This document shows positions 9,307 through 16,551 of a DNA stretch of 64,000 nucleotides, one piece after another (position 1 is the stretch's first letter; each line of letters opens with the position of its first letter). The notes under the pieces are model-generated. The model made no database searches. It saw nothing but the letters and a program-made list of their open reading frames with translations, and had not been told where the DNA came from. A program made the position numbers and the translations under genes. This DNA comes from Coneutiohabitans sp964457925. Lineage in GTDB: Bacteria; Zhuqueibacterota; Zhuqueibacteria; Zhuqueibacterales; Zhuqueibacteraceae. The stretch covers positions 124,001-188,000 of the forward strand of contig CAYWGH010000009.1 in NCBI GenBank assembly GCA_964457925.1, in the 5' to 3' direction.

Positions 9307-10640
9307 GTTTGATTCTTCTTTTCCGCGTTCTTGACCATGACCTTGGCGCCCTGCTGCAAATCTTTGCTGATCGCGCGATAGCTGCCGGTGACGATTTCGT
9401 CGCCTTCGGCCAGCCCGGTTAAAATTTCAATATGCGTATTGCTCTGAATGCCGGTCTTCACCTGCCGCGCTTCAACCGCGCCCTCTTTCACGACGAAAAC
9501 GATTTCCACAAAACCGTCTTTGTCCGGCGTAAACTGCGGCTGTGAAGATTCGTTTGCGATGGCTTCTCCGCTTTTGCCCTCGCTGGGTTTCTTTTGCAAT
9601 TGATCCATCGTGCGCACGGTCACGCATTGAATCGGAACCGCCAGCGTGCTGTCGCGCGTTTCCGTGACGATGTCGCTGCTCGCCGTCATGCCCGGCCGGA
9701 GATCGGCAGTCGAGCGCTGCTGCGTGATCTCGAGGTTTTGGGCAACGCCGTTCGCCGTCTGTCCCAGCGTCGTGCCGGTGATCGCCACTTTCACTTCGAA
9801 TTCCGTTTGTTGATCCGCGGTGCCCGAGCCGGTGACTTTGGCGGTGTTGGCTATCTCGGAAACATAACCCCGGAAAATGGTGTTGGGCAAGGCATCGACT
9901 TCGATGTTGGCGGTATCGCCCAGCGAAATTGCCACCACGTCATTCTCGTCAACATCAACCAGCGCTTCCATGCCCACAAGATCGGAGATTACCAAAATGA
10001 CGTCTTCCTGAAATTGCGATCCCAAAGCGATCTCGCCGACTTCCTTGTTCAATTGGCTAATGGTGCCGGCCATGGGAGCATAGATTCTGGTTTTCGAAAG
10101 ATCGTCATTGGCCTGCTTGAGCAGCGCGCGGCTTTGTTCAACATTGTTGCGCGCCGATTCGAAACGCGCTTTTTCAACCTGATAGGTTGCCGCAGCGGCA
10201 TCATAAGCGGCGGAGGATTCAAGCTGTTTCTCGTGAAGTTCCTTGGTGCGTTGATAATCCTTCTCCGCTTTGCGCATGCTTTCCTGCGCTAACTTCGCGT
10301 CGGACTCTGCCGAGCGCATGCTGGCCTCGGCGCGCTCGACGGCGGCAATATAGCGTTCGCGGTCAAGCTCGAGCAGGAAATCGCCTTTTTCCACCCAGGC
10401 GCCTTCGTTAACCGCCAGCTTGGTAATCTTCGCGCTGACATCGGCGCTGATCTTGACCTGAATGTGGGGCTGCACTTTGCCCGTCGCCGTCACCGTCTCC
10501 ACCACGCGCTGCCGTTTGACCGGCGCGGTTTGCACCTCGATTTCTTGCTTGCCGTTCTTTTTCATCATGGCAGTTCCCACCAAGGCGGCAACTGCGATAA
10601 CCAGTCCGGAACCGATCACTAGCTTTTTCTTTTTTGACAT
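9303..10640 (-). CDS. MacA/HlyD-type periplasmic adaptor of an efflux system
   Basis: The 445-residue protein has an N-terminal signal anchor (about 8-26), then a biotinyl-lipoyl-like half near VSAKITKLAVNEGAWVEKGD. A coiled-coil hairpin rich in Ala, Glu, Lys and Gln follows (about 110-190), then the second lipoyl half at IYAPMAGTISQL, and finally beta-barrel and membrane-proximal domains. It would link the two inner-membrane permeases to an outer-membrane TolC-like channel. It is the first gene of the operon. The start has a purine-rich upstream stretch (GGAGAAGCAGAGA). Confidence 0.9.
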   Translation of the reverse strand: MSKKKKLVIGSGLVIAVAALVGTAMMKKNGKQEIEVQTAPVKRQRVVETVTATGKVQPHIQVKISADVSAKITKLAVNEGAWVEKGDFLLELDRERYIAAVERAEASMRSAESDAKLAQESMRKAEKDYQRTKELHEKQLESSAAYDAAAATYQVEKARFESARNNVEQSRALLKQANDDLSKTRIYAPMAGTISQLNKEVGEIALGSQFQEDVILVISDLVGMEALVDVDENDVVAISLGDTANIEVDALPNTIFRGYVSEIANTAKVTGSGTADQQTEFEVKVAITGTTLGQTANGVAQNLEITQQRSTADLRPGMTASSDIVTETRDSTLAVPIQCVTVRTMDQLQKKPSEGKSGEAIANESSQPQFTPDKDGFVEIVFVVKEGAVEARQVKTGIQSNTHIEILTGLAEGDEIVTGSYRAISKDLQQGAKVMVKNAEKKNQT

Positions 10641-10737
10641 GTTCTCTGCTTCTCCGCTGAGGTTGGGTGACGTTTGATTGCTGACAGAAACACGAATGTG
10701 AGGCTTTTGGCGCGCTTCCCGCGCCTGCTCTTGCGAG

Positions 10738-10766
10738 ATTATATCGTTTTGAAAGATTTTGTGAAA
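10738..10766 (-). promoter_or_regulatory. Candidate promoter of the efflux operon
   Basis: On the minus strand a perfect TATAAT (10743-10738) is preceded at 17 bases by a weak -35 box, TTTCAC (10766-10761). It lies about 100 bases upstream of the adaptor start. Confidence 0.5.
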
Positions 10767-11035
10767 ATTCCGCTAATCATGCCGATTTCACAAAATTCTT
10801 TTCTTAAGGGAGGCATGCGCCAGCACAAGACGGCAAATAAATGGAAATGTTTCATGATAAATAACGAGATGCAGATAACCGATATTTTGTTACGGGTCAG
10901 TTTTCCGAAACAGCCGAAGGGCGCTCAATTTTTCAGGCCATAAATCAACTTTTAAACCTATAGCTCCAACATAAATGGCGAAAGAGCAGCCGGTCAGTGA
11001 TCGGAATTGCCATCTTACTCCTGTGATTTCCCTGC

Positions 11036-11064
11036 TTGACAAAATAGAAATTATTTGCTATGCT
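11036..11064 (+). promoter_or_regulatory. Strong sigma-70 promoter of the desaturase gene
   Basis: A consensus TTGACA (11036-11041) is followed after exactly 17 bases by TATGCT (11059-11064). Transcription should start near 11071, giving a leader of about 87 bases before the desaturase ATG. Confidence 0.75.
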
Positions 11065-11157
11065 GGCCTCCGTTTTCAGGATTGATGCCCGCCTTGTGCC
11101 CAGGATGACGGGCGCGATTTTAATTTATCCAAGGTAGTTTTCATAATTAGGGATCAA

Positions 11158-12180
11158 ATGAACACCAAACGAGAAGATTTCACCCACTCGCAGACCCGTG
11201 AACCCCACCGTGATCGCACGAAGGAAATTTTGAGCAAACACCCCGAGGTCCGGCAGTACATTGGCAAAAATCCTTACACCTTTCTAGTAATTTTGGGCAT
11301 CGTCGGCTTGCAGCTTGTTTCCGCATACCTTATCAAAGATCAACCCTGGTGGGCGATGCTGTTGCTCGCCTACACCATCGGCGCGTTCGCCAACCATGCG
11401 TTGTTTGTGATGATACATGAATGCGCCCACAATTTACTCTTCGATAGAAAGGCGTTCAACAACCTGGCAGGAATTATCGCCAATCTGCCCATCGTAGTGC
11501 CGAGCGCCATTTCGTTTCAGAAATATCATCTGAAGCATCATGCCTTTCAGGGCATCTACGAGTTGGATGCGGACTTGCCCAGCCATTGGGAAGCAAAACT
11601 CATCGGCAATTCCTGGTGGGGTAAGGCAGCGTGGCTGTTGTTTTATCCATTTTTTCAAGCGACGCGCCCGCTGCGCTTGAAAGAGCTGAATTTGTGGGAT
11701 GGTTGGAGCATTTTCAATTTGATCGTGCAAATGACATTCAATGTCGCGGTGTGGGTATTTTGGAGCCCGATGGCGTTCTTCTATCTGCTCGCCTCGCTGT
11801 TTTTTTCAATCGGCTTGCACCCGCTCGGCGCGCGCTGGATTCAACGGCATTATATGGTGGATGAGAAGGGCGTGCAAGAAACCTACAGCTACTATGGCAA
11901 ACTCAATATCCTCGCGTTCAATGTAGGATATCATAACGAACACCATGATTTTCCCTCGGTGCCGTGGAACAAACTGCCGGAGATCAAGCGCACCGCGCCG
12001 GAAGCTTATGATAATTTAATCTCGCATTATTCCTGGACGCGCTTGCTGTTTCAATGGCTGTTTGATCGCGATCTTTCACTGTATTCCCGCGTCGTGCGCG
12101 AGGAACGCGGCCAAGTCAAGCTCAGCGACGAATCCAAACCTGATCTTGAGTTGATCAAGCAGACGCAGCCGGTGAGTTGA
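11158..12180 (+). CDS. Sphingolipid delta-4 desaturase-like (DEGS1-type) fatty acyl desaturase
   Basis: The 340-residue integral membrane di-iron desaturase has three His boxes: HECAH (87-91), HLKHH (124-128) and HNEHH (259-263). The N-terminal REDF and PHRDRTKEILSKHPE blocks, a central GLHPLG, and the run ETYSYYG, LAFNVGYHNEHHDFP closely follow eukaryotic dihydroceramide desaturase DEGS1/DES. This is a better fit than ordinary acyl-lipid desaturases. Established family role: insertion of a trans-4 double bond into the sphingoid base. The likely substrate here is a bacterial dihydroceramide or a related membrane lipid (inference). It is monocistronic, with a strong promoter and a downstream terminator. 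No serine palmitoyltransferase gene is in the window. Confidence 0.85.
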   Translation: MNTKREDFTHSQTREPHRDRTKEILSKHPEVRQYIGKNPYTFLVILGIVGLQLVSAYLIKDQPWWAMLLLAYTIGAFANHALFVMIHECAHNLLFDRKAFNNLAGIIANLPIVVPSAISFQKYHLKHHAFQGIYELDADLPSHWEAKLIGNSWWGKAAWLLFYPFFQATRPLRLKELNLWDGWSIFNLIVQMTFNVAVWVFWSPMAFFYLLASLFFSIGLHPLGARWIQRHYMVDEKGVQETYSYYGKLNILAFNVGYHNEHHDFPSVPWNKLPEIKRTAPEAYDNLISHYSWTRLLFQWLFDRDLSLYSRVVREERGQVKLSDESKPDLELIKQTQPVS

Positions 12181-12240
12181 GCGCTGCGGGTGCTGTGATT
12201 GCTTGGGCAACGTTGTCGTTTTCAAACCAAATCTTCACTT

Positions 12241-12347
12241 GACTATGCCAGATTCACCGCTGAGAGGCGGAGTTCGCTGGGAATTCTATTAAATCTTACT
12301 CTGCGATCTCCGCGCCACTGCGGTGATTTTTGGAATGTGACATAGTC
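12241..12347. repeat. Nested palindromic intergenic element (TCACCGC/GCGGTGA family)
   Basis: Three pairs of perfect arms nest in order: GACTATG (12241-12247) with CATAGTC (12341-12347), TCACCGC (12254-12260) with GCGGTGA (12320-12326), and CGGAG (12268-12272) with CTCCG (12308-12312). It resembles the GCAGAG/CTCTGC-rich element at 24513-24571. No coding frame is present. Confidence 0.65.
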
Positions 12348-12359
12348 GAGTTAAAAAGC

Positions 12360-12388
12360 AAAGGCCGGAAACATGCCCGGCCTTTTTT
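12360..12388. terminator. Rho-independent terminator between desaturase and bcp
   Basis: AAAGGCCGG pairs with CCGGCCTTT around an 8-base loop, followed by a run of T. The A-rich left side lets it also act for the convergent bcp operon. Confidence 0.85.
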
Positions 12389-12453
12389 GTTGCTCTTTCA
12401 AAATCTTTTGTATGAATAATTCAGGCTAGATCAAATCTGATTCTTTCATTCGC

Positions 12454-13065
12454 CTACAGCGCCGCCAATACCTCCGCCACATGCCCGTCAATTTTCACCT
12501 TGGAAAAGATTTTAGCGATCTTTCCGTGTTCATCGATGATAAAGGTCGAGCGCACCACGCCCATGTAGGTCCGGCCAAACATGGTTTTTTCCTGCCAAAC
12601 GCCGTAAGCCCGCAACACGTTCCGCTGCACGTCGCTCAAGAGGGGAAAATTCAATTGATATTTCGTTTTGAATTTGTAATGCGAGGCCACCGAGTCGGCG
12701 CTGACACCCAATACCACCGCGCCGCTGAGCTGAATGTCGCCAAAATTATCTCGGAACGCGCAGGCTTCTTTGGTGCACGCCGGGGTGTCGTCTTCGGGAT
12801 AGAAATACAACACGACTTTCTTTCCGCGGTAATCCGATAGGCGAACCTGCTGGCCGCGATCATCCGGCAGCATGAAATCCGGAGCGGGCTGGCCGATTTT
12901 GAGATTCACGCCATTGGAGTTGGTAGCAGCCGCAACGTTGATTTTACTCAACGATTTTTTGTCGGTGAGCGCCTTTTGCCGCAAATTCGCTTTTTTGACA
13001 GCCGCCCGGTTTTCGGCGACTCTCTTTGCGCCGTTTTTCCTGGTTCTCAAGGTTAGAGTTGGCAT
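12454..13065 (-). CDS. bcp: Thioredoxin-dependent peroxiredoxin, BCP/PrxQ type, with basic N-terminal extension
   Basis: The 203-residue protein has a PrxQ core from about residue 52 (LKIGQPAPDFMLPDD). The peroxidatic Cys97 and resolving Cys102 sit in DTPACTKEAC, a spacing typical of atypical 2-Cys BCP. It reduces H2O2 and organic hydroperoxides using thioredoxin in the cytoplasm. The first 45 residues are rich in Lys, Arg and Ala, which is unusual for BCP. The start is secured by a perfect AGGAGG at 13071-13076, six bases upstream, so the extension is probably translated. It is the last gene of a run with the photolyase and SDR genes, which suggests a role in photo-oxidative stress. Confidence 0.92.
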   Translation of the reverse strand: MPTLTLRTRKNGAKRVAENRAAVKKANLRQKALTDKKSLSKINVAAATNSNGVNLKIGQPAPDFMLPDDRGQQVRLSDYRGKKVVLYFYPEDDTPACTKEACAFRDNFGDIQLSGAVVLGVSADSVASHYKFKTKYQLNFPLLSDVQRNVLRAYGVWQEKTMFGRTYMGVVRSTFIIDEHGKIAKIFSKVKIDGHVAEVLAAL

Positions 13066-13149
13066 GATGTTCCTCCTAGTTTGTTGTTGCGTAGATTTTA
13101 ATCCACATTCTTAGCTCTGAAAACTTAGTGCAATAATGAATCTTTGTCT

Positions 13150-14631
13150 TCATTTTTGATCTTGATACTCTTTCCCAGTCGCCCGGGCGATGCCGCGCAG
13201 CATGCCGGCAAAAACCAGTTCGTGCAAGGGATATAACAAGTACCAATAGAACAATCCCAATAAGCCGGCGGGATCGAAGATCGCGGTTTGACGAATCCTC
13301 GCGCCGTGCGCGTGCGGCTCAATCTCGAATTGTAGCCAGGCGCGCCCGGGCAGTTTCATCTCAGCAAACAACCGCAACAGATGATCCGGCTCAAAAGCTT
13401 CGACGCGCCAGAAATCAACGGTGTCGCCGGGCGCGAGCCATTCGGGATCGCGGCGGCCGCGGCGCATGCCGGCGCCGCCCAGCAGCAAATCCAGAAAGCC
13501 GCGCAAGCGCCACAGCCAGTTGCCATAGTACCACCCTTTCTTGCCGCCGATGCGGCGAATGGGTTTCATCGCTTCCGCGACCTCACAAGCAACCGTTATT
13601 GCGCGTGAATCAACCAGGCGCGAGCCGTATTTCACGCCGCCCCAGGCTTTGATTTCACCCGGCGAAGACAACGCATCCGACCAGCGGGTGGCGGCAAATT
13701 CCTCGTCTTCATTGATCAATGCCCGGGCAATGGCATCGCGAAAACCGCGCGGCTTGAGGGCGAAAATTTCGCGGGCGCGGGCATCGTTTGCCACCGTTTC
13801 ATTGCGCACGCTGTCGATCAGTTTGCGTCCGACGCGCGCATACAACGGCGTCACCAATCCCAGCCATAAACTTGAAAGGCGCGGCGTAAGAACCGGCACC
13901 GGAATGATGAGGCGCTTGAGGCCGCGCTGGCGGGCATATTCTTTCATGAGATCAAGATAGGAAACCGGCTCGGCGCCGCCGATTTCAAAAACGCCATCCG
14001 GCGCAACTTCCAACGCCGCGACGAGGTACGCGATCACGTCTTCAATGGCAATCGGCTGCGCCAGCGAACGCGTCCAACGAGGCGTGATCATGATCGGCAA
14101 TTTTTCCACCAGGCTGCGAATCATTTCGAATGAAAGGCTGCCGGAGCCGATGATGATGGAGGCGCGCAATTCAATCACCGGAACGCCGGCGCTGCGGAGA
14201 ATGCGCCCGACCTCGTGACGGCTGGCGAGATGCGGCGAAAGCGCGTCGCCCCGGCCCAGGCCGCCAAGGTAAATGATCCGTTTCACACCGGCTGCCCTCG
14301 CCGCCTGCACAAAGTTCGCGGCGGCCTTGCGATCTTCCTCTTCAAAAACACCGCTTGAACCCATCGAATGAATGAGATAATACGCCGCCTCAACACCCGT
14401 CATTGCAGCATGTAGGGAGGGCAAATCCAGTACGTCACCTTTAATCACCTGCGTGTTTGGCCCGGCGCGCGGCGCGAGAAATTCCGGACGGCGCGCCAGG
14501 CAGCGAACTTTGAAGCTTTTTGCTTCGAGCGCGCGCAACAAACGCCCGCCCACGTACCCGCTCGCGCCGGTGAGCAGCACCGCGCGCGAGTCTTTTTTCA
14601 CAGCAGACGTTGTCTCGGTTTGATTGATCAT
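13150..14631 (-). CDS. NAD(P)-binding SDR (NmrA/atypical type) with C-terminal DUF2867 domain
   Basis: The 493-residue two-domain protein begins with a Rossmann fold carrying TGASGYVGGRLL (21-32) and continues with the atypical-SDR features VIKGDVLD, YYLIHSMG and YLGGLG. The C-terminal half, from about residue 330, has the DUF2867 pattern (GWYYGNWLWRLRGFLDLLLGG, DTVDFWRVE, KLPGRAWLQFEI). It may reduce or rearrange a lipid or quinone, but its reaction is not known. It starts 21 bases after the photolyase stop, so the two are probably co-transcribed. SDR-DUF2867 genes next to photolyase genes suggest light-induced membrane or redox maintenance (inference). Confidence 0.85.
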   Translation of the reverse strand: MINQTETTSAVKKDSRAVLLTGASGYVGGRLLRALEAKSFKVRCLARRPEFLAPRAGPNTQVIKGDVLDLPSLHAAMTGVEAAYYLIHSMGSSGVFEEEDRKAAANFVQAARAAGVKRIIYLGGLGRGDALSPHLASRHEVGRILRSAGVPVIELRASIIIGSGSLSFEMIRSLVEKLPIMITPRWTRSLAQPIAIEDVIAYLVAALEVAPDGVFEIGGAEPVSYLDLMKEYARQRGLKRLIIPVPVLTPRLSSLWLGLVTPLYARVGRKLIDSVRNETVANDARAREIFALKPRGFRDAIARALINEDEEFAATRWSDALSSPGEIKAWGGVKYGSRLVDSRAITVACEVAEAMKPIRRIGGKKGWYYGNWLWRLRGFLDLLLGGAGMRRGRRDPEWLAPGDTVDFWRVEAFEPDHLLRLFAEMKLPGRAWLQFEIEPHAHGARIRQTAIFDPAGLLGLFYWYLLYPLHELVFAGMLRGIARATGKEYQDQK

Positions 14632-14652
14632 GCGATTTTGCGAGCGGCAAGC

Positions 14653-16317
14653 TCAAGCCTGCAACACTGCAGGCGTCAATTTCTCACCGCCAATCAACTT
14701 TGCTCGAACTTTTCCAAAAAGTTCTTGATCGTGCCGGAGTTGTGTTGCGCTGCGTTTGCGCAATGCTGACAGCGCCAATGTCATGCGCTGATTCTTGTTC
14801 AATTTCCCGGCATGTCGCGCCAGAAATGCCCAGTAAAGCGGTGTGATCGGGCAATTCGCTTTGGGATCGAAAGCGCAATGGCTGCAATAGTCGCTCATGC
14901 GATTGAGGTAGGCGGCGCCGGAAACATAAGGCTTGGTCGTGATGAAATCAGCAACCGCAAATGTTCCCATGCCCAACACATTCGGTTCGACAACCCAATC
15001 GTAAGCATCCGTATATGCCACCCAAAACCAGTCGGCCAACTCGCGCGGTGAAACGTCCAGCAGTGTTGCGAGATTCGCCAGCACCATCAAGCGCGTGATG
15101 TGATGGCTGTAACCCTCCTCCCAGACCGCATTGACAACATGATCCAGACACGCCAGCCCGGAGGCTTCGCCCCAATAAGCCGGCGGCAACGGCGTTTGAT
15201 TGCCCAAAGCGGCAGGCGCAGCGCCGCCGTCGAGGCGTGCATCATCACTGAGAGAGGCCGGCCAGTCCATCTTTGCCCAACGCTGGTAACCTCCATCTCC
15301 CGGCGCTTTTATATTTTCTACCGAAGGCAGAGTGCGAAAGCCGTCGGTGGCATCATGCACATGATGCACGTACTCACGCCACCCCAGAATCTGCCGAATG
15401 AATCCTTCTCGGCTTGCCAGGGGCAGATTCAATTGTTCAACCTCTGCCACAATACGCTGCGGCAGCAAGCGATGCAGGTTCAGCAGGGGCGACAAGCGCG
15501 TGTGAAACAAACTGCGCGAGGCCGTGGACATCGCATCTTCATAAGGCCCGAACCAGGGCAAGCAATTTTGCTTCGCCCAGTCCCAGAGTTGTTCTGTGTC
15601 GTGCAATGTCGCGGGTACTGTGCTTAAATCGAGCCGGCCGGGATGATGCGCGAACTGTTTTTCGATCAACTCGCCGACTTCGGTTTTGATGTCGCTCAGC
15701 GCAAAACTCGGCGGCGTGGGCGCCTTTGGTTCATATTTCCACGGCCGACGATTCTCCGCATCAAAGCTGAATTTTCCGCCCAGCGGCTTGCCATTTTTCA
15801 TCAGTATGCCGGAGGTGCGGCGGACATAGCGATAGAATGCATCCATGCGCCAGGGCATTTTGTTTTTCTGGCTGGCATGAAATTGTTCCGCAGTCGTTAG
15901 CCAGCCATCATGGGGAATGGTTTTCAATGCGCCGCTTTCCAATAACGGCTGAAGATCGACGCGCAATTCGCGCTCCGCGGGCTGCATCACCTCCAACGGA
16001 CCAAGCTCGGCGCATAAAGGCCTGAGGGCTTCGCGATATGGCGAATCACAAAAAAGATAGCGCACCGCAATACCGCGCTCGGCTTGTTCCAAAGCAAAAT
16101 GCCGTGAATTCGAAAGAACGAATGCGAGTTTTTGTTTGTGATAAGGCCGGCGCTCCGCTTTCCAGCGGTTTTCAATCAGAATGATGCCCAGCGTGCGCGG
16201 ATTTTCACGCGCCAGCAGCCCGAGTTGATCTGAAAGTTGGTCGTAGGGCACAAACAGCCACCGGCGATTGCGATCATTGCCCTTAAACCGGTTCAGTCTT
16301 TTTAAGAATAGGTTCAA
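14653..16317 (-). CDS. FeS-type cryptochrome/photolyase (FeS-BCP, PhrB/CryB group)
   Basis: The 554-residue protein has an N-terminal alpha/beta domain (WLFVPYDQLSDQ, ERELRVDLQ) and a C-terminal FAD-binding helical domain (LSPLLNLHRLLP, REGFIRQILGWREYV, NVLGMGTFAVADF, KPYVSGAAYLNRMS). Four Cys fit the [4Fe-4S] ligands of this class: C390, C478, C481 and C489. The family repairs (6-4) photoproducts or senses blue light. The TTG at 16317 is the only start I can find before the conserved region. It gives about 18 extra basic residues and has no clear Shine-Dalgarno site, so the true start is uncertain. It heads the photolyase-SDR-bcp run and lies two genes from a CarH-like photoreceptor. Confidence 0.92.
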   Translation of the reverse strand: MNLFLKRLNRFKGNDRNRRWLFVPYDQLSDQLGLLARENPRTLGIILIENRWKAERRPYHKQKLAFVLSNSRHFALEQAERGIAVRYLFCDSPYREALRPLCAELGPLEVMQPAERELRVDLQPLLESGALKTIPHDGWLTTAEQFHASQKNKMPWRMDAFYRYVRRTSGILMKNGKPLGGKFSFDAENRRPWKYEPKAPTPPSFALSDIKTEVGELIEKQFAHHPGRLDLSTVPATLHDTEQLWDWAKQNCLPWFGPYEDAMSTASRSLFHTRLSPLLNLHRLLPQRIVAEVEQLNLPLASREGFIRQILGWREYVHHVHDATDGFRTLPSVENIKAPGDGGYQRWAKMDWPASLSDDARLDGGAAPAALGNQTPLPPAYWGEASGLACLDHVVNAVWEEGYSHHITRLMVLANLATLLDVSPRELADWFWVAYTDAYDWVVEPNVLGMGTFAVADFITTKPYVSGAAYLNRMSDYCSHCAFDPKANCPITPLYWAFLARHAGKLNKNQRMTLALSALRKRSATQLRHDQELFGKVRAKLIGGEKLTPAVLQA

Positions 16318-16450
16318 GTTTTTTGATAGTCTTGATTTTTTTCAGTTCCACTAATGCGTTTGTGCTGTTCAAGTTCCCGGCGTGTTGTAATACGGAATCC
16401 GCAGCGACCATGGTTTTTGAAGGGAATTATAAAAATCGTCAAGTGGATAA

Positions 16451-16483
16451 AACGGCGACGGGCATTGCTGGCCCGTCGCCGTT
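16451..16483 (-). terminator. Rho-independent terminator of the DUF4397 gene
   Basis: Perfect 13-base arms (16451-16463 and 16471-16483) surround a 7-base loop. On the minus strand the hairpin is followed by TTTTAT. It lies just after the DUF4397 gene and upstream of the photolyase gene, so the two are probably separate transcripts. Confidence 0.85.
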
Positions 16484-16551
16484 GCTTGCGAAAGCCGAAA
16501 ACCTCCAATAACCATCGAACAACACATAGACGCGATGAGGCGCGGCAGAGA

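Larger units (their letters stand above)
10641..11157. other. Divergent intergenic region between efflux operon and desaturase
   Basis: This 517-base AT-rich gap holds promoters in both directions (see separate entries). An 89-codon open frame inside it (10674-10943) has no ribosome site or recognisable protein character and is not called. I saw no repeat or structural RNA. Confidence 0.5.

Noticed and set aside
10674..10943. Open frame of 89 codons before the desaturase
   Set aside because: No ribosome site and no protein-like character; it lies over the promoter region.
16318..16450. Possible CarH operator upstream of the photolyase
   Set aside because: Only one weak TnnACA-like site (TGAACA) was found and no 11-base repeat, so direct control could not be supported.
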